Below, piece after piece: positions 13,623 through 21,960 of a stretch of 64,000 bases of DNA. Source of the DNA: Glaciecola blandensis. Lineage in GTDB: Bacteria > Pseudomonadota > Gammaproteobacteria > Enterobacterales > Alteromonadaceae. The stretch spans positions 930,001 through 994,000 of the forward strand of contig NZ_JAVRIE010000001.1 in assembly GCF_031846165.1 (NCBI RefSeq), written 5' to 3'. The notes beneath the pieces are model-generated. The model was not told where the DNA came from and did not search any database. It worked only from the letters and a program-made list of their open reading frames with translations. The position numbers were made by a program, and so were the translations under genes. Within the stretch, counting starts at the first letter, position 1. Every line of letters begins with the position of its first letter.

Positions 13623-13802
13623 TCCATGTTTCCTTGCGATAACAATTTAAGTAAAACAATACTCGTTTGACGCTGACACTACAACTGATGGTTAGCTGCG
13701 GGGACCAAACAACGAATGCTCGAGAACCTGAAAATAACTCATTAAAAACAGATGAGAGGGACTCTTGAAAGAAAGAGCTTACGCCATAGTCATTTGTTAT
13801 GC
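13591..13802 (-). repeat. Conserved non-coding cassette element, copy 3
   Basis: About 212 bp between gene 13790-14146 and attC 21, homologous to 7524-7730 and 9226-9437. Its right end holds an attC-arm-like gttatgc (13796-13802) that overlaps the end of the gene. Confidence 0.7.
13656..13684 (-). promoter_or_regulatory. Promoter-like sequence in element copy 3
   Basis: -35 TTGTAG (13679-13684), 17-bp spacer, -10 TATTGT (13656-13661), then AAGGAAAC before ATG 13622. Same geometry as copies 1 and 2. Confidence 0.45.
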
Positions 13803-14146
13803 ATGACGCGGCGTCCTATCAGTTTTAGCTTTTCTAAGGCAGCAATTGAACCAAACCTACCACTTGCAATATAGTCAGGCTTGTCGGCATCAATATCTTT
13901 GCATACTTTATACAAAATTTGGTCTCGAATTTGTTCATGAATCAAAATTCTATCTCTATACTTGCTCAGTAGAGCTAGCTCTTCAGCATCAGACTCATGG
14001 CCATCTAGAGCGCAATAGTCGTAAAAATTATTATAGTCACTGCAAAATGTCCAAAAATCTAGCTGCTCATTTATACATTCAAAAACAATCTTGTCATGCA
14101 TATCTAGATGCTGAACCATATCTTGCTCAGACTCAAAAATTACCAT
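13790..14146 (-). CDS. Hypothetical protein (integron cassette gene)
   Basis: 118 residues, soluble, acidic in the first half and basic at the end (LEKLKLIGRRVMHNK). Stretches such as FWTFCSDYNNFYDYCALDGH and LLSKYRDRILIHEQIRDQIL suggest an all-helical fold; no family recognised. Its last codons cross an attC-arm-like gttatgc, after which element copy 3 and attC 21 follow. It is the second cassette from attI. Confidence 0.6.
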   Translation of the reverse strand: MVIFESEQDMVQHLDMHDKIVFECINEQLDFWTFCSDYNNFYDYCALDGHESDAEELALLSKYRDRILIHEQIRDQILYKVCKDIDADKPDYIASGRFGSIAALEKLKLIGRRVMHNK

Positions 14147-14158
14147 TTAAGACCTTAC

Positions 14159-14227
14159 ACATAACACCTTGGATAAGCGGTAGCTGGCCGCTCTTGCCAG
14201 ATACCCGTCTTCATCTTTTTGTTAGCC
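14159..14227 (-). other. attC site 22 (attI-proximal)
   Basis: 69 bp; acataac at 14159-14165, gttagcc at 14221-14227. The inner arm is the exact complement of the attI junction core ggctaac (14896-14902), which fixes the cassette's two ends. Confidence 0.85.
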
Positions 14228-14506
14228 AAGTGCTCGCATGACCGCTTGAGGTTCTTTTGCAACAACATTGAGCAAAGCAAGTGCTGGGCCATGTGGATTG
14301 CGATCCCCCCTTTCCCAGTGACGCAGAGTTGAAACGCTAATACAAAATTTAGAAGCAAACTCCATTTGAGTTAGTCCAAGATTTTGTCGTATTTCAGCAA
14401 CATTAACTTCTGGGGCTCTATGAATTCTAGCTGCTACCTTTTTACCATCGTTAAGATCTATTGCTTCTTTTAGACCTTGAGCAATACTTTCAAATGCACT
14501 AGTCAT
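14222..14506 (-). CDS. HigA-like helix-turn-helix antitoxin (first integron cassette)
   Basis: 94 residues. The C-terminal half is an XRE-type helix-turn-helix (VAEIRQNLGLTQMEFASKFC, ISVSTLRHWERGDRNPHGPA), the layout of HigA2/NadS-like antitoxins. It overlaps the 3' end of the toxin gene by 8 bp (toxin-first order typical of hig modules). It probably neutralises the toxin and represses the promoter through the palindrome at 14862-14874. The stop codon lies in the attC 22 arm. Confidence 0.85.
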   Translation of the reverse strand: MTSAFESIAQGLKEAIDLNDGKKVAARIHRAPEVNVAEIRQNLGLTQMEFASKFCISVSTLRHWERGDRNPHGPALALLNVVAKEPQAVMRALG

Positions 14507-14846
14507 TGTATTTCTCCAAAGCTTTTACTACCAATATTTTGACAAGTTTCGAAAGTGAGTTTCTATCGGCTTTCGTCAAATTAGCCTGTTCATTCTTCCC
14601 AAACATCGTTAATAAATAAAGTGGAATTCGTTCATCATGATAGTAGTAAATTACCCGAACGCCACCACTCTTTCCCTTATTACCTTTACTCCAACGCAAT
14701 TTCCGAATACCACCAGTACCTTCCATTAGAGTTCCCGCTTTGGGGTGCTCCGATAAATAATCAATAACATCCTTGCGCTCTGATTCAGTTAAAAGAGAAT
14801 CAGCACGTTTTATGAACTCTGGTAGTTCGGCTATAGTATTTTGCAT
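14499..14846 (-). CDS. HigB/RelE-family toxin (first integron cassette)
   Basis: 115 residues beginning MQNTIAELPEFIKRADSLLT. The toxin core (IDYLSEHPKAGTLMEGTGGI, RKLRWSKGNKGKSGGVRVIY, YLLTMFGKNEQANLTKAD) is typical of HigB2/RelE-like ribosome-dependent mRNA endonucleases. The ATG at 14846 is chosen because the only upstream start (TTG 14864) lies within the promoter and operator. The -10 box ends 6 bp before this ATG, so the transcript may begin at or very near the start codon (leaderless). Confidence 0.8.
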   Translation of the reverse strand: MQNTIAELPEFIKRADSLLTESERKDVIDYLSEHPKAGTLMEGTGGIRKLRWSKGNKGKSGGVRVIYYYHDERIPLYLLTMFGKNEQANLTKADRNSLSKLVKILVVKALEKYND

Positions 14847-14852
14847 CCACAG

Positions 14853-14881
14853 AGTATAATCCAATGGATTACTTAAATCAA
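14853..14881 (-). promoter_or_regulatory. Toxin-antitoxin promoter and internal operator palindrome
   Basis: -35 TTGATT (14876-14881), 17-bp spacer, -10 TATACT (14853-14858). Within the spacer, AATCCA-T-TGGATT (about 14859-14871) is a perfect inverted repeat, ideally placed for repression by the antitoxin. The promoter lies inside the first cassette and so moves with it. Confidence 0.6.
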
Positions 14882-14895
14882 AGAGAGAATTGAAT

Positions 14896-14902
14896 GGCTA
14901 AC
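14896..14902 (-). other. attI core (cassette insertion point)
   Basis: ggctaac (GTTAGCC on the cassette strand), the right-hand boundary of the first cassette, exactly matching that cassette's inner arm at 14221-14227. The full attI should extend toward intI over about the next 60-70 bp. Confidence 0.75.
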
Positions 14903-15189
14903 AATTCATTAGACAGAATCCACGATAAGTACCAAAGGTCCGTAGATCATGTCTTTCTTAAAATATAATATCCTCGGTTATACAACGCTTGAGCTTAGTT
15001 TGTCTAATCAATTTTCAAAAGTATCTGCGGTTTTATCCATACTTTGAAGAATAGTAGGTTTTCCTTTTATTTCTTTTGGTTATTAATTTTTGTTCGAAAA
15101 ATCAGTTTATTGAGTAGAACAAAACAGCAATAGAAGACATCTTACCTGTTAGTGCGTCTAGGTTTGGAACAAAAGAAATGGAGTTTTTT
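14903..15189. promoter_or_regulatory. Non-coding attI/intI intergenic region
   Basis: AT-rich gap of about 290 bp between the first cassette and intI, with no credible ORF. By integron organisation it must hold attI and may hold the cassette promoter Pc and the intI promoter. I cannot assign either promoter with confidence, and I see no CTGT-N8-ACAG LexA box. Confidence 0.5.
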
Positions 15190-16149
15190 GTGTCAAAGTT
15201 TATTGGTGAAGTTAGGCAGTTTATGCGTACTAAGCGCTATAGTCTAAAAACAGAAAAGGCTTATATTTATTGGATAAAAAGTTTTATTCGGTTTCATAGT
15301 TATAAACACCCTTCATCACTAGATAGTAAAGAGATATCTATGTACTTAACACATTTGGCAAATATCGAAAAGGTTAGTGCCTCTACACAAAACCAAGCGT
15401 TATGTGCCCTTGTCTTTTTATATAAGAAGTTCTTGAATATCGACCTTGGAGAATTAGATTTTGGATATAGCAAAAAACCTAAAAGCTTGCCCAGCGTAAT
15501 GTCAACAAACGAAGTAATTAAGGTTTTAGGGCACTTAAAAGGGGTGCATTTATTAATAGCTGGGATTTTATATGGGGCTGGTTTAAGAATAAATGAAGCA
15601 TTAAGTTTGCGAGTGAAAGATATCGATTTTGATAACAACAGTATTTTTATATTTAGGGGAAAAGGTCAAAAAGACAGAATATCAATTTTACCTAAGAGTT
15701 TAATTGAGCCTCTCAAAACCCAAATAGCTAGAGTTGAGAAGATACATCAGAAAGACTTGGCTGAGAATTATGGAGATACATCGCTTCCACCGAGTCTGCA
15801 TAAGAAGTACAGCCAATCACTCCGAGACCTCAAATGGCAATATGTTTTTGTATCAACTACTCGTTGCATCCACCCTTACGATGGGTATGTATGTCGACAT
15901 CATTTACACGCTACTTCATTTAGCAAACAATTAAGGAAAGCAGTCATTGCCTCGAAAGTGAATAAAAAAGTCAGCGCGCACACCTTTCGTCACTCTTTTG
16001 CTACTGAAATGTTGAGAGCTGGCGCCGATATCAGAACCTTGCAGGAATTAATGGGGCACAGTGATATAAGAACGACTGAGATGTACACACATGTGATTGG
16101 CGAGCGATTCGCGAGTGACACAAGTCCATTCGATAGACTTAAGATGTAA
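15190..16149 (+). CDS. intI: Integron integrase (site-specific tyrosine recombinase)
   Basis: 319 residues. It recombines attC with attI sites. The N-terminal SAM-like core-binding domain (VRQFMRTKRYSLKTEKAYIY) precedes the catalytic domain, where Arg (GAGLRINEALSL), Lys in the beta-hairpin (FRGKGQKDR), HTFRHSFA, the GHSDIRTT His and the YTHV tyrosine are all present. The IntI-specific insertion is visible (LPPSLHKKYSQSLRDLKWQY ... VCRHHLHATSF), which separates it from XerC/D. GTG 15190 is preferred because GGAG lies 6 nt upstream; ATG 15178 (4 residues longer) overlaps that Shine-Dalgarno. It looks intact and functional. Confidence 0.93.
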   Translation: MSKFIGEVRQFMRTKRYSLKTEKAYIYWIKSFIRFHSYKHPSSLDSKEISMYLTHLANIEKVSASTQNQALCALVFLYKKFLNIDLGELDFGYSKKPKSLPSVMSTNEVIKVLGHLKGVHLLIAGILYGAGLRINEALSLRVKDIDFDNNSIFIFRGKGQKDRISILPKSLIEPLKTQIARVEKIHQKDLAENYGDTSLPPSLHKKYSQSLRDLKWQYVFVSTTRCIHPYDGYVCRHHLHATSFSKQLRKAVIASKVNKKVSAHTFRHSFATEMLRAGADIRTLQELMGHSDIRTTEMYTHVIGERFASDTSPFDRLKM

Positions 16150-16262
16150 AATAAGCACACGCTTGCTGGCATGTGCCGAACATGTGTTCTCTTCTCTATT
16201 TTTTATTCGGGCTCAAGCTTTAACAGTCTGATAGAGAAATGCATACTAGCTATTTATGGCGC

Positions 16263-17285
16263 TTACTTTATCTTAAAAACAAAACGCCCCTGCTCGTCTA
16301 CTGTTCTTGAAAATTCATCTGCAAAGTACAAATAATTCAGATGTGATAAAGCTTCCGCGATTGCGAAAAATAGATTGTGGGGATTGAGTTCACGTTTGAA
16401 TAATACAGGAAGACACTCTTCCACTGTTTTTTCATCACGGCAAAATTGCCTTAAATTCTGTAAGTGCACCTGATGATGCACTAACAGTTCCTCTACTCTA
16501 GTATGCAAGCCATGAAAGGGTTGTTTGTGTGACGGTAAAACCAAGGTGTTTTCTGCTAAGTTCAAAAACTGCGGTAAAGTAGTGAGGTATTGCAACAATG
16601 AGTTTGCGTTTGGCTCTGTGCTGTAAACCCCAATATTAGGGGATATACCCGGTAAAACGTGGTCGCCCGATATCAATATTTCACGCTTTTCATTATATAA
16701 GCAAACGTGTTCAGGTGAATGGCCTCGCCCAATAATGACTTGCCAATTGTCATCACCTAGTCTCAACACATCACCTTCCTGCAAGCGTTCAAACTGCAGT
16801 GGTATTGGACGGATGACCTGACCTACCCCTTTATTCTTTTTACGATTCTCACTGGCAGTCGAAATGTACTCCGAAGACATGCCACAACGCCTTAGATACT
16901 CGTCGTCTTGCCAATCAGATGCTCCTCGACTTCCTGCAGAAAGCGCCCTACCGACAAAGTACTCTGAGTGACTCATGTATAAAGGTACTCGAAATTTTTC
17001 GACTAAATAACCAGCCATACCAATATGGTCGGGGTGCATATGAGTCACAATAACTTTACTAATCCCTTTATCTAGCTTCGCTAAGAGCGTTTCCCAGAGT
17101 TCCTCAACTCGCGTTGTGCCAATGCCTGTATCAATAAGCGCGTAGTGATCACCATCATCCAGCAGGTAAAGGTTAATATGATCTAAGTCGAATGGGAGTG
17201 GCATTCGCAACCAATATATCCCCTCGGCTACCGACTGTAAGTTACCGTCATCGGGAATAGGCGCATCAATAAAACTGACAGACAT
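16263..17285 (-). CDS. MBL-fold (metallo-beta-lactamase superfamily) hydrolase
   Basis: 340 residues. The dinuclear-zinc motif is intact: THMHPDHIGMAG (HxHxDH), a later His in GRGHSPEHVCLY, Asp in LISGDHVLPG and a final LPSHKQPFHG His. The long C-terminal helical domain, with FAIAEALSHLNYL near the end, places it with hydroxyacylglutathione-hydrolase-like or thioesterase-like MBL proteins rather than beta-lactamases; the substrate is unknown. ATG 17285 (MSVSFIDAPIPD) has GGAG 5 nt upstream; the longer frame from 17351 is rejected. It is the first chromosomal gene beyond intI and points toward it. Confidence 0.85.
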   Translation of the reverse strand: MSVSFIDAPIPDDGNLQSVAEGIYWLRMPLPFDLDHINLYLLDDGDHYALIDTGIGTTRVEELWETLLAKLDKGISKVIVTHMHPDHIGMAGYLVEKFRVPLYMSHSEYFVGRALSAGSRGASDWQDDEYLRRCGMSSEYISTASENRKKNKGVGQVIRPIPLQFERLQEGDVLRLGDDNWQVIIGRGHSPEHVCLYNEKREILISGDHVLPGISPNIGVYSTEPNANSLLQYLTTLPQFLNLAENTLVLPSHKQPFHGLHTRVEELLVHHQVHLQNLRQFCRDEKTVEECLPVLFKRELNPHNLFFAIAEALSHLNYLYFADEFSRTVDEQGRFVFKIK

Positions 17286-17439
17286 GAAAACTCCACAAAA
17301 GAACAAATGATCAGAAATACTATTAAAGAGAATTTTCAAAGATAACACCAAGCACCATTATTAATTGAGAAGTATTAGAGGGCTTGATGTTGGTTTATTT
17401 TTTGTTTTTCAGCTTCCACTTTTGGCAAAATTTACAATA

Positions 17440-17466
17440 AAAAAACCAGCGCAAGCGCTGGTTTTT
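17440..17466 (-). terminator. Rho-independent terminator of the pullulanase operon
   Basis: Hairpin CCAGCGC-AA-GCGCTGG (17446-17461) flanked by A- and T-runs, so it can act in both directions. It lies 25 bp after the pullulanase stop. Confidence 0.85.
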
Positions 17467-17491
17467 GATAGTAAAAGTTTTGGGGAAACTT

Positions 17492-20400
17492 TTATTCTAC
17501 GGCAGTTACCGTCACTTTTGGTGCTGTTGCATCAGGGCCTTCAACTTTAAATTGATAGGTACCTGCAGCTGGTGCACTCAGCGTTAAGTTAGCGCTATTT
17601 CCATCTTGGAATAGTACTTTTGCTTCGCCTAGCGTCACCGCTGCTTCTTCATCAGAAGTCGCTCCCAAGTTAACAGTAGACCAGTCTGATGTCGCAACCT
17701 TGAAGTTAACATCGTTCCCATCTAGGTCGATATTCACTGTGTATACGCCATCTCCTTCGTAAACCAAGGCATTATCTTCACTCCAGCCATTCATGCTGCC
17801 GCGAACAAATACGGTATTTGCTCCGAAGAAATTCTCAGCGAAAACGCGAATTTTAGGTGCATCTAAGTCTGTGCTATCAAAGATAAACACATAATCACCC
17901 GCTTCTTCGACGTTAATGAACACATTGGAACCATTCTCGGTCAAGAAAGTGTTTTGACCCAAAATCACAGTGTCATCAAGATCATCTTCACTAAATGCAC
18001 CTAGGTTTGGACCGGCCCAGCCTTCGTTAGCAACTTTAAACTGATACTCTTCAGCACCCAAGTTCACAGCAACAGAGTACAAACGACCACCATCGTAGTT
18101 GAACTCATCGTCTAAGCCCCAACCGTTCATACCACCACGAAGGTATATTGGGTTACCAACATAAGGCTCTTCGTTAACGATAGTCAGTACAGGTGCATCT
18201 GTATCACTTGCATCAACGCTAAATACGTAAGTTGCATCAACACTTGGCGTAAAGCTCAGGTTATCACCACCTGGAACTAAGGTTTTCGCTTCGCCTTCAA
18301 CAACAACTGGCTCATCTGTATTACCTAAGTTTATAGCACTCCAGTCTGCATCAGCTATTTTGAATGCATAGCTTGTATCACCCACCAACTCAAATGCGAC
18401 TTCGTAAACGCCATCACCTTTGTAATCGAAGGCAGTAGTATCGCCCCAGCCATTCATAGAACCACGCAGCAACACCGTTGTATCGCCGTAAGGCACCACA
18501 TCAGGCGCACCTGACGTTGCAAACGCTGATAAACCGTAACCACGCTCCATTCCTTGATTCTTAACGAATACTGCCATGCTTAAAGCCGGCACTGTGAACG
18601 TACCATTGCCTGATTCATCAGCACCTTCAGTAAACGAGGCGCCACGAATAGTTGGGTCAACAGAGTTAGCTAGAATAGTGTGAAGTTCAAAACCAGTAGC
18701 CGTTAAGACTTCAATTGATTTTTCTTCATACCCTGTATTGATAACAACCGCGATTGCATCGTACATCGGATCTAAGTCTTCCAACATAACATCACTGTCG
18801 GGCGTAATACCGTCATCTAGGCTCATGACAATCAAGCCTTGTTGCTGACGCGCACCAATGTTATGGAAACCAAGGCGTTGCTTAATGTCTTCAGCTGTTG
18901 TTAAGCGAAATAACTTACTGTCGGTACGAATACTCAAGTATTCTTGGAAAACCTGAGCAGCAAACTCGATGTCTGTCATTGTTGCAGCGCGCTCAGGAGA
19001 GAACATGAATGTAGAAATAGTATCCCACATGCTTTCATTATCCTCTGCCAACGGCAGACCTACATTCCAGTTGTTTGTTGCGTATGTGAAATCGATACGG
19101 CTAAACCAATCACCAGAATCATACGTGTTTCTGTCCATTGATTTAGAACGCAAGAAGTCACCACCCATTTGCAAGAATGGTAGACCTTGCGACAGCATTG
19201 GAATACCAATACCAATGTTTTGTGCACGGATACGTTCTTCAAGGGTTAAGTCACGAGGTAAGTTGTAGCTATATTGATCCCAAAGTGATTCATTATCATG
19301 TTTTGACACATAGTTAACGATATCTGCTGGATCTAAAGCATATCCACCTAACGAACTCGTTTCAGTGGCATTGCCTCCAGACGTTTCAAGAACAAAGTCA
19401 GTCAATGTGCCCGCCATCGACATTTTCACGATGTCTTGGTCACTCATAGCAGCAGCTAGGCTCATCTCGCCATCAGCGCCTAAACGGCTATTGTTAGTGC
19501 CATTGTAGAAAATGTTAGCGCGACGAATACCTTCGCGAGTTCTGTCATTGAACGTGCCAATTTCAGTGCCGGCCATGTTAATTTGATTTGCTTGCTCATA
19601 GCCACGGTCTTGACGTGTCCAACCTTCTCCGTAGAAATAGTTATCTTCATCTAACTCACGAACTTTTGCATACAAGTCAACCATGGTTTGTTTGGTCGCT
19701 TGACTCATAATGTCGAAACGGAAACCATCAAACTTATAATGTTCAGTCCAAAGTAGAAGTGAATCTTCCATGAACTTTTCCATCATACGGTTGCGTGGTT
19801 CCGTATCGTCACAGCAAGTCTCACGAACGATCGCGCCTGAATCAACTTCATAACGATGGTAATAACCAGGGACAACTTTATCGAAGACTGAGTTTTCAAA
19901 CAAACCTGATGCGTTTGTATGGTTATAAACCACATCAAGTACTACTCGCAAACCAATCTCATGTAGTGACTGATTCATTGCTCTCATTTCAATAATACGC
20001 GCTACACCATCTGGATTAGAAGAGTAGCTTCCTTCTGGCGTATTGAAATGCTTAGGATCATAACCCCAGTTAAACTGGTCAATGTCACGCAATTGTTGAG
20101 CTAATGCTTGTGCAGCACCTGGCTCTGATAACACGCTAAAGCTGTTATACAATTCACCAATTGTGATATCGCGAGGCGTATTGTCTTGGCATACTTCTGC
20201 AGTCGGTTTAATAGCACACACGTCTTGGACCGTGCTAGAGAAATCAACAACCTTAGTTTCATCTTCGTTAATTGTTGCAATATCATTCGCAGGCAACATG
20301 TGGAAGTGAGTTAAGCCTTTCTCTGCCAAGGTAGCTAAATGCTGCATAGGTGCAGAGTCTTTTTCTGTAAACGCCATATACTTACCGCGATTTACTTCAC

Positions 20401-21886
20401 TTGTAGACTCATCCAATGCACTGAAGTCGCGTATATGGCCTTCATATAAAACCGCATCTTCAGGATCCTGAATTGATGGAATAGTATGTGTATCCCAACC
20501 TTCCGGTTTCAGATCTTCATCCAACAAATTAACAAACTGTGAGAAGCGACCATTCATAGCCAAACTCACTGAGTAAGGGTCAGTCACGTCTAACACTTCA
20601 ATTTCTTCGCTTTCAGGATGATAAACAGTCACTTCGTAACGGTATAGTTGTCTGTCTATATCCATCGAACCAGCATAAGTCCAAATACCGGTAGTATCGT
20701 CATATGCCATTGCATTCGTTGAAATCAAACGTTTGTCTTCGCCATAAAGTTTCAATGCAACATTTGACGCAGTCGGTGCCCACACTCGAGCTTCAATACC
20801 AGAGTCGGTATAAACCGGTCCAAGGACAGCCTCATCGGCATCGTTCTCACCGACAGTGTATAGTTGGTCTAACACATTCGGAATTTGGATGCGTGTCGCT
20901 GCAACTAATTTACCTTCGTCATTATAAGCACCTAAAACAGCCTGAGTTTTCAAGACGGCTTTTGCGTCATCGACAGTCCACTCACCTGCAAAAGCCGGTA
21001 AGCTTGAAAGATGCGGAGCAATCGCCTGTTGTTCATCTGTTAAATCGACTTCGGTCAAATCAGCTACTGTGCCATTCAAGCCATCTTCTAAAGTCACTTC
21101 TAAGCTAGCGTCAGCTGAATAGTGAAGCTTCACAGAGTCAACTACCGCAAAATCGACATCCCAAAGTAATGTGGACGCATCAAGCCAGTGCGCTTGCACA
21201 CCATCTATCGATACGGGTTGCTCACCTAGTGAATCAATAGGGAATTCATAGATAGTGGGTACACCAGAGAACGTAAAGTTCATACGAGCAAAACGCTCAT
21301 CATCTGGTTGTTGCAATGGACCTTTAAAGTCGCCACCACCCAATTCTTTACCAGCATCGTCAGTACCGATGTGAATAATGAAGTTATGACATGCGCCTGG
21401 TGTTGCAGCGTAACCGGGTTTTAAATCTAATACCCAGTAAGCACCATAGGTCGGATCGATACCGTCATGTATACGGCCATCTTCCCATGCAGTATCTGCA
21501 TCCGCATATGCATCACACGCATCGTTGCTCCAAGTATGCAAGCGATAGCCTTCATAAGCGGGATCGCCAGCACTGTTGTCAGCATCAACCGCTATACGGT
21601 TGTAATACAATACTGCTTGGTCAACACCTGGGAACACGACCGGATCCGGCAAGCTTGAATTGAAACCAACCACACAGGCATCGTTTGTGTCATTTGGCAC
21701 AGTAGGTGCTGGACAACTGATAGGTGGTGGCGGAACGCAGGCTGTTGCATCCGAATTGGGAATATTGGGAACTGAACAAGTTAGTGCAACCTGCCCCGAC
21801 TCCACTTCTGAACCGCCACATCCTGACAATACAAAGATTGAAAGTAATATAGCAGAGTAGCTAATGATACTTTTACGACTAAACAT
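17492..21886 (-). CDS. pulA: Lipoprotein pullulanase-type alpha-1,6-glucosidase with three C-terminal repeat domains
   Basis: 1464 residues. It debranches pullulan, glycogen or starch at alpha-1,6 bonds at the outer membrane. The N-terminal signal ends in a lipobox (IFVLSGC). An N-terminal PUD/CBM41-like region follows (residues ~80-180), then a CBM48-like domain (EARVWAPTASNVALKLYG, ~370) and the GH13 catalytic domain with the pullulanase motif NWGYDP (~603), region I DVVYNH (~652), region II GFRFDIM (~718, nucleophile Asp), region III FYGEGW (~751, acid Glu) and region IV SKHDNES (~860). The last ~335 residues are three ~110-residue repeats, each beginning with LRGSMNGWG or similar. ATG 21886 has GGAG upstream; a frame start at 21964 lies in the TonB-receptor 3' end. 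It follows TonB receptor 1 after 75 bp, suggesting co-transcription. Confidence 0.93.
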   Translation of the reverse strand: MFSRKSIISYSAILLSIFVLSGCGGSEVESGQVALTCSVPNIPNSDATACVPPPPISCPAPTVPNDTNDACVVGFNSSLPDPVVFPGVDQAVLYYNRIAVDADNSAGDPAYEGYRLHTWSNDACDAYADADTAWEDGRIHDGIDPTYGAYWVLDLKPGYAATPGACHNFIIHIGTDDAGKELGGGDFKGPLQQPDDERFARMNFTFSGVPTIYEFPIDSLGEQPVSIDGVQAHWLDASTLLWDVDFAVVDSVKLHYSADASLEVTLEDGLNGTVADLTEVDLTDEQQAIAPHLSSLPAFAGEWTVDDAKAVLKTQAVLGAYNDEGKLVAATRIQIPNVLDQLYTVGENDADEAVLGPVYTDSGIEARVWAPTASNVALKLYGEDKRLISTNAMAYDDTTGIWTYAGSMDIDRQLYRYEVTVYHPESEEIEVLDVTDPYSVSLAMNGRFSQFVNLLDEDLKPEGWDTHTIPSIQDPEDAVLYEGHIRDFSALDESTSEVNRGKYMAFTEKDSAPMQHLATLAEKGLTHFHMLPANDIATINEDETKVVDFSSTVQDVCAIKPTAEVCQDNTPRDITIGELYNSFSVLSEPGAAQALAQQLRDIDQFNWGYDPKHFNTPEGSYSSNPDGVARIIEMRAMNQSLHEIGLRVVLDVVYNHTNASGLFENSVFDKVVPGYYHRYEVDSGAIVRETCCDDTEPRNRMMEKFMEDSLLLWTEHYKFDGFRFDIMSQATKQTMVDLYAKVRELDEDNYFYGEGWTRQDRGYEQANQINMAGTEIGTFNDRTREGIRRANIFYNGTNNSRLGADGEMSLAAAMSDQDIVKMSMAGTLTDFVLETSGGNATETSSLGGYALDPADIVNYVSKHDNESLWDQYSYNLPRDLTLEERIRAQNIGIGIPMLSQGLPFLQMGGDFLRSKSMDRNTYDSGDWFSRIDFTYATNNWNVGLPLAEDNESMWDTISTFMFSPERAATMTDIEFAAQVFQEYLSIRTDSKLFRLTTAEDIKQRLGFHNIGARQQQGLIVMSLDDGITPDSDVMLEDLDPMYDAIAVVINTGYEEKSIEVLTATGFELHTILANSVDPTIRGASFTEGADESGNGTFTVPALSMAVFVKNQGMERGYGLSAFATSGAPDVVPYGDTTVLLRGSMNGWGDTTAFDYKGDGVYEVAFELVGDTSYAFKIADADWSAINLGNTDEPVVVEGEAKTLVPGGDNLSFTPSVDATYVFSVDASDTDAPVLTIVNEEPYVGNPIYLRGGMNGWGLDDEFNYDGGRLYSVAVNLGAEEYQFKVANEGWAGPNLGAFSEDDLDDTVILGQNTFLTENGSNVFINVEEAGDYVFIFDSTDLDAPKIRVFAENFFGANTVFVRGSMNGWSEDNALVYEGDGVYTVNIDLDGNDVNFKVATSDWSTVNLGATSDEEAAVTLGEAKVLFQDGNSANLTLSAPAAGTYQFKVEGPDATAPKVTVTAVE

Positions 21887-21960
21887 AGCTTTACGCTCCA
21901 ATGTCATATTTGTGTTGCGGCCTTTGTTGCGTAACAACAAAGACATAAAGTTAATTAATC

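Larger units (their letters stand above)
833..14902 (-). mobile_element. Chromosomal integron cassette array (about 23 cassettes)
   Basis: All recognisable genes lie on the minus strand and are separated by attC sites, reading away from a divergent intI at 15190. 22 attC sites were located by the paired cores (NNNYAAC ... GTTRNNN on the plus strand) and complementary interiors; about 12 share the interior CACTTTCRATAAGCGG ... CCGTCTTCAT. Such homogeneity of attC plus a linked integrase is typical of sedentary chromosomal integrons. Most cassettes hold one small gene of unknown function; recognisable ones are toxin-antitoxin, immunity-like and possible defence genes. Confidence 0.9.

Noticed and set aside
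1178..14227. Regularly spaced repeats, considered as a CRISPR-like array
   Set aside because: Spacing is 300-1000 bp, repeats are imperfect hairpins with attC cores, and a linked integron integrase explains them.
13846..14241. 131-codon plus-strand ORF in the cassette region
   Set aside because: Opposite to all cassette genes, spans an attC and has no Shine-Dalgarno; antisense shadow of 13790-14146.
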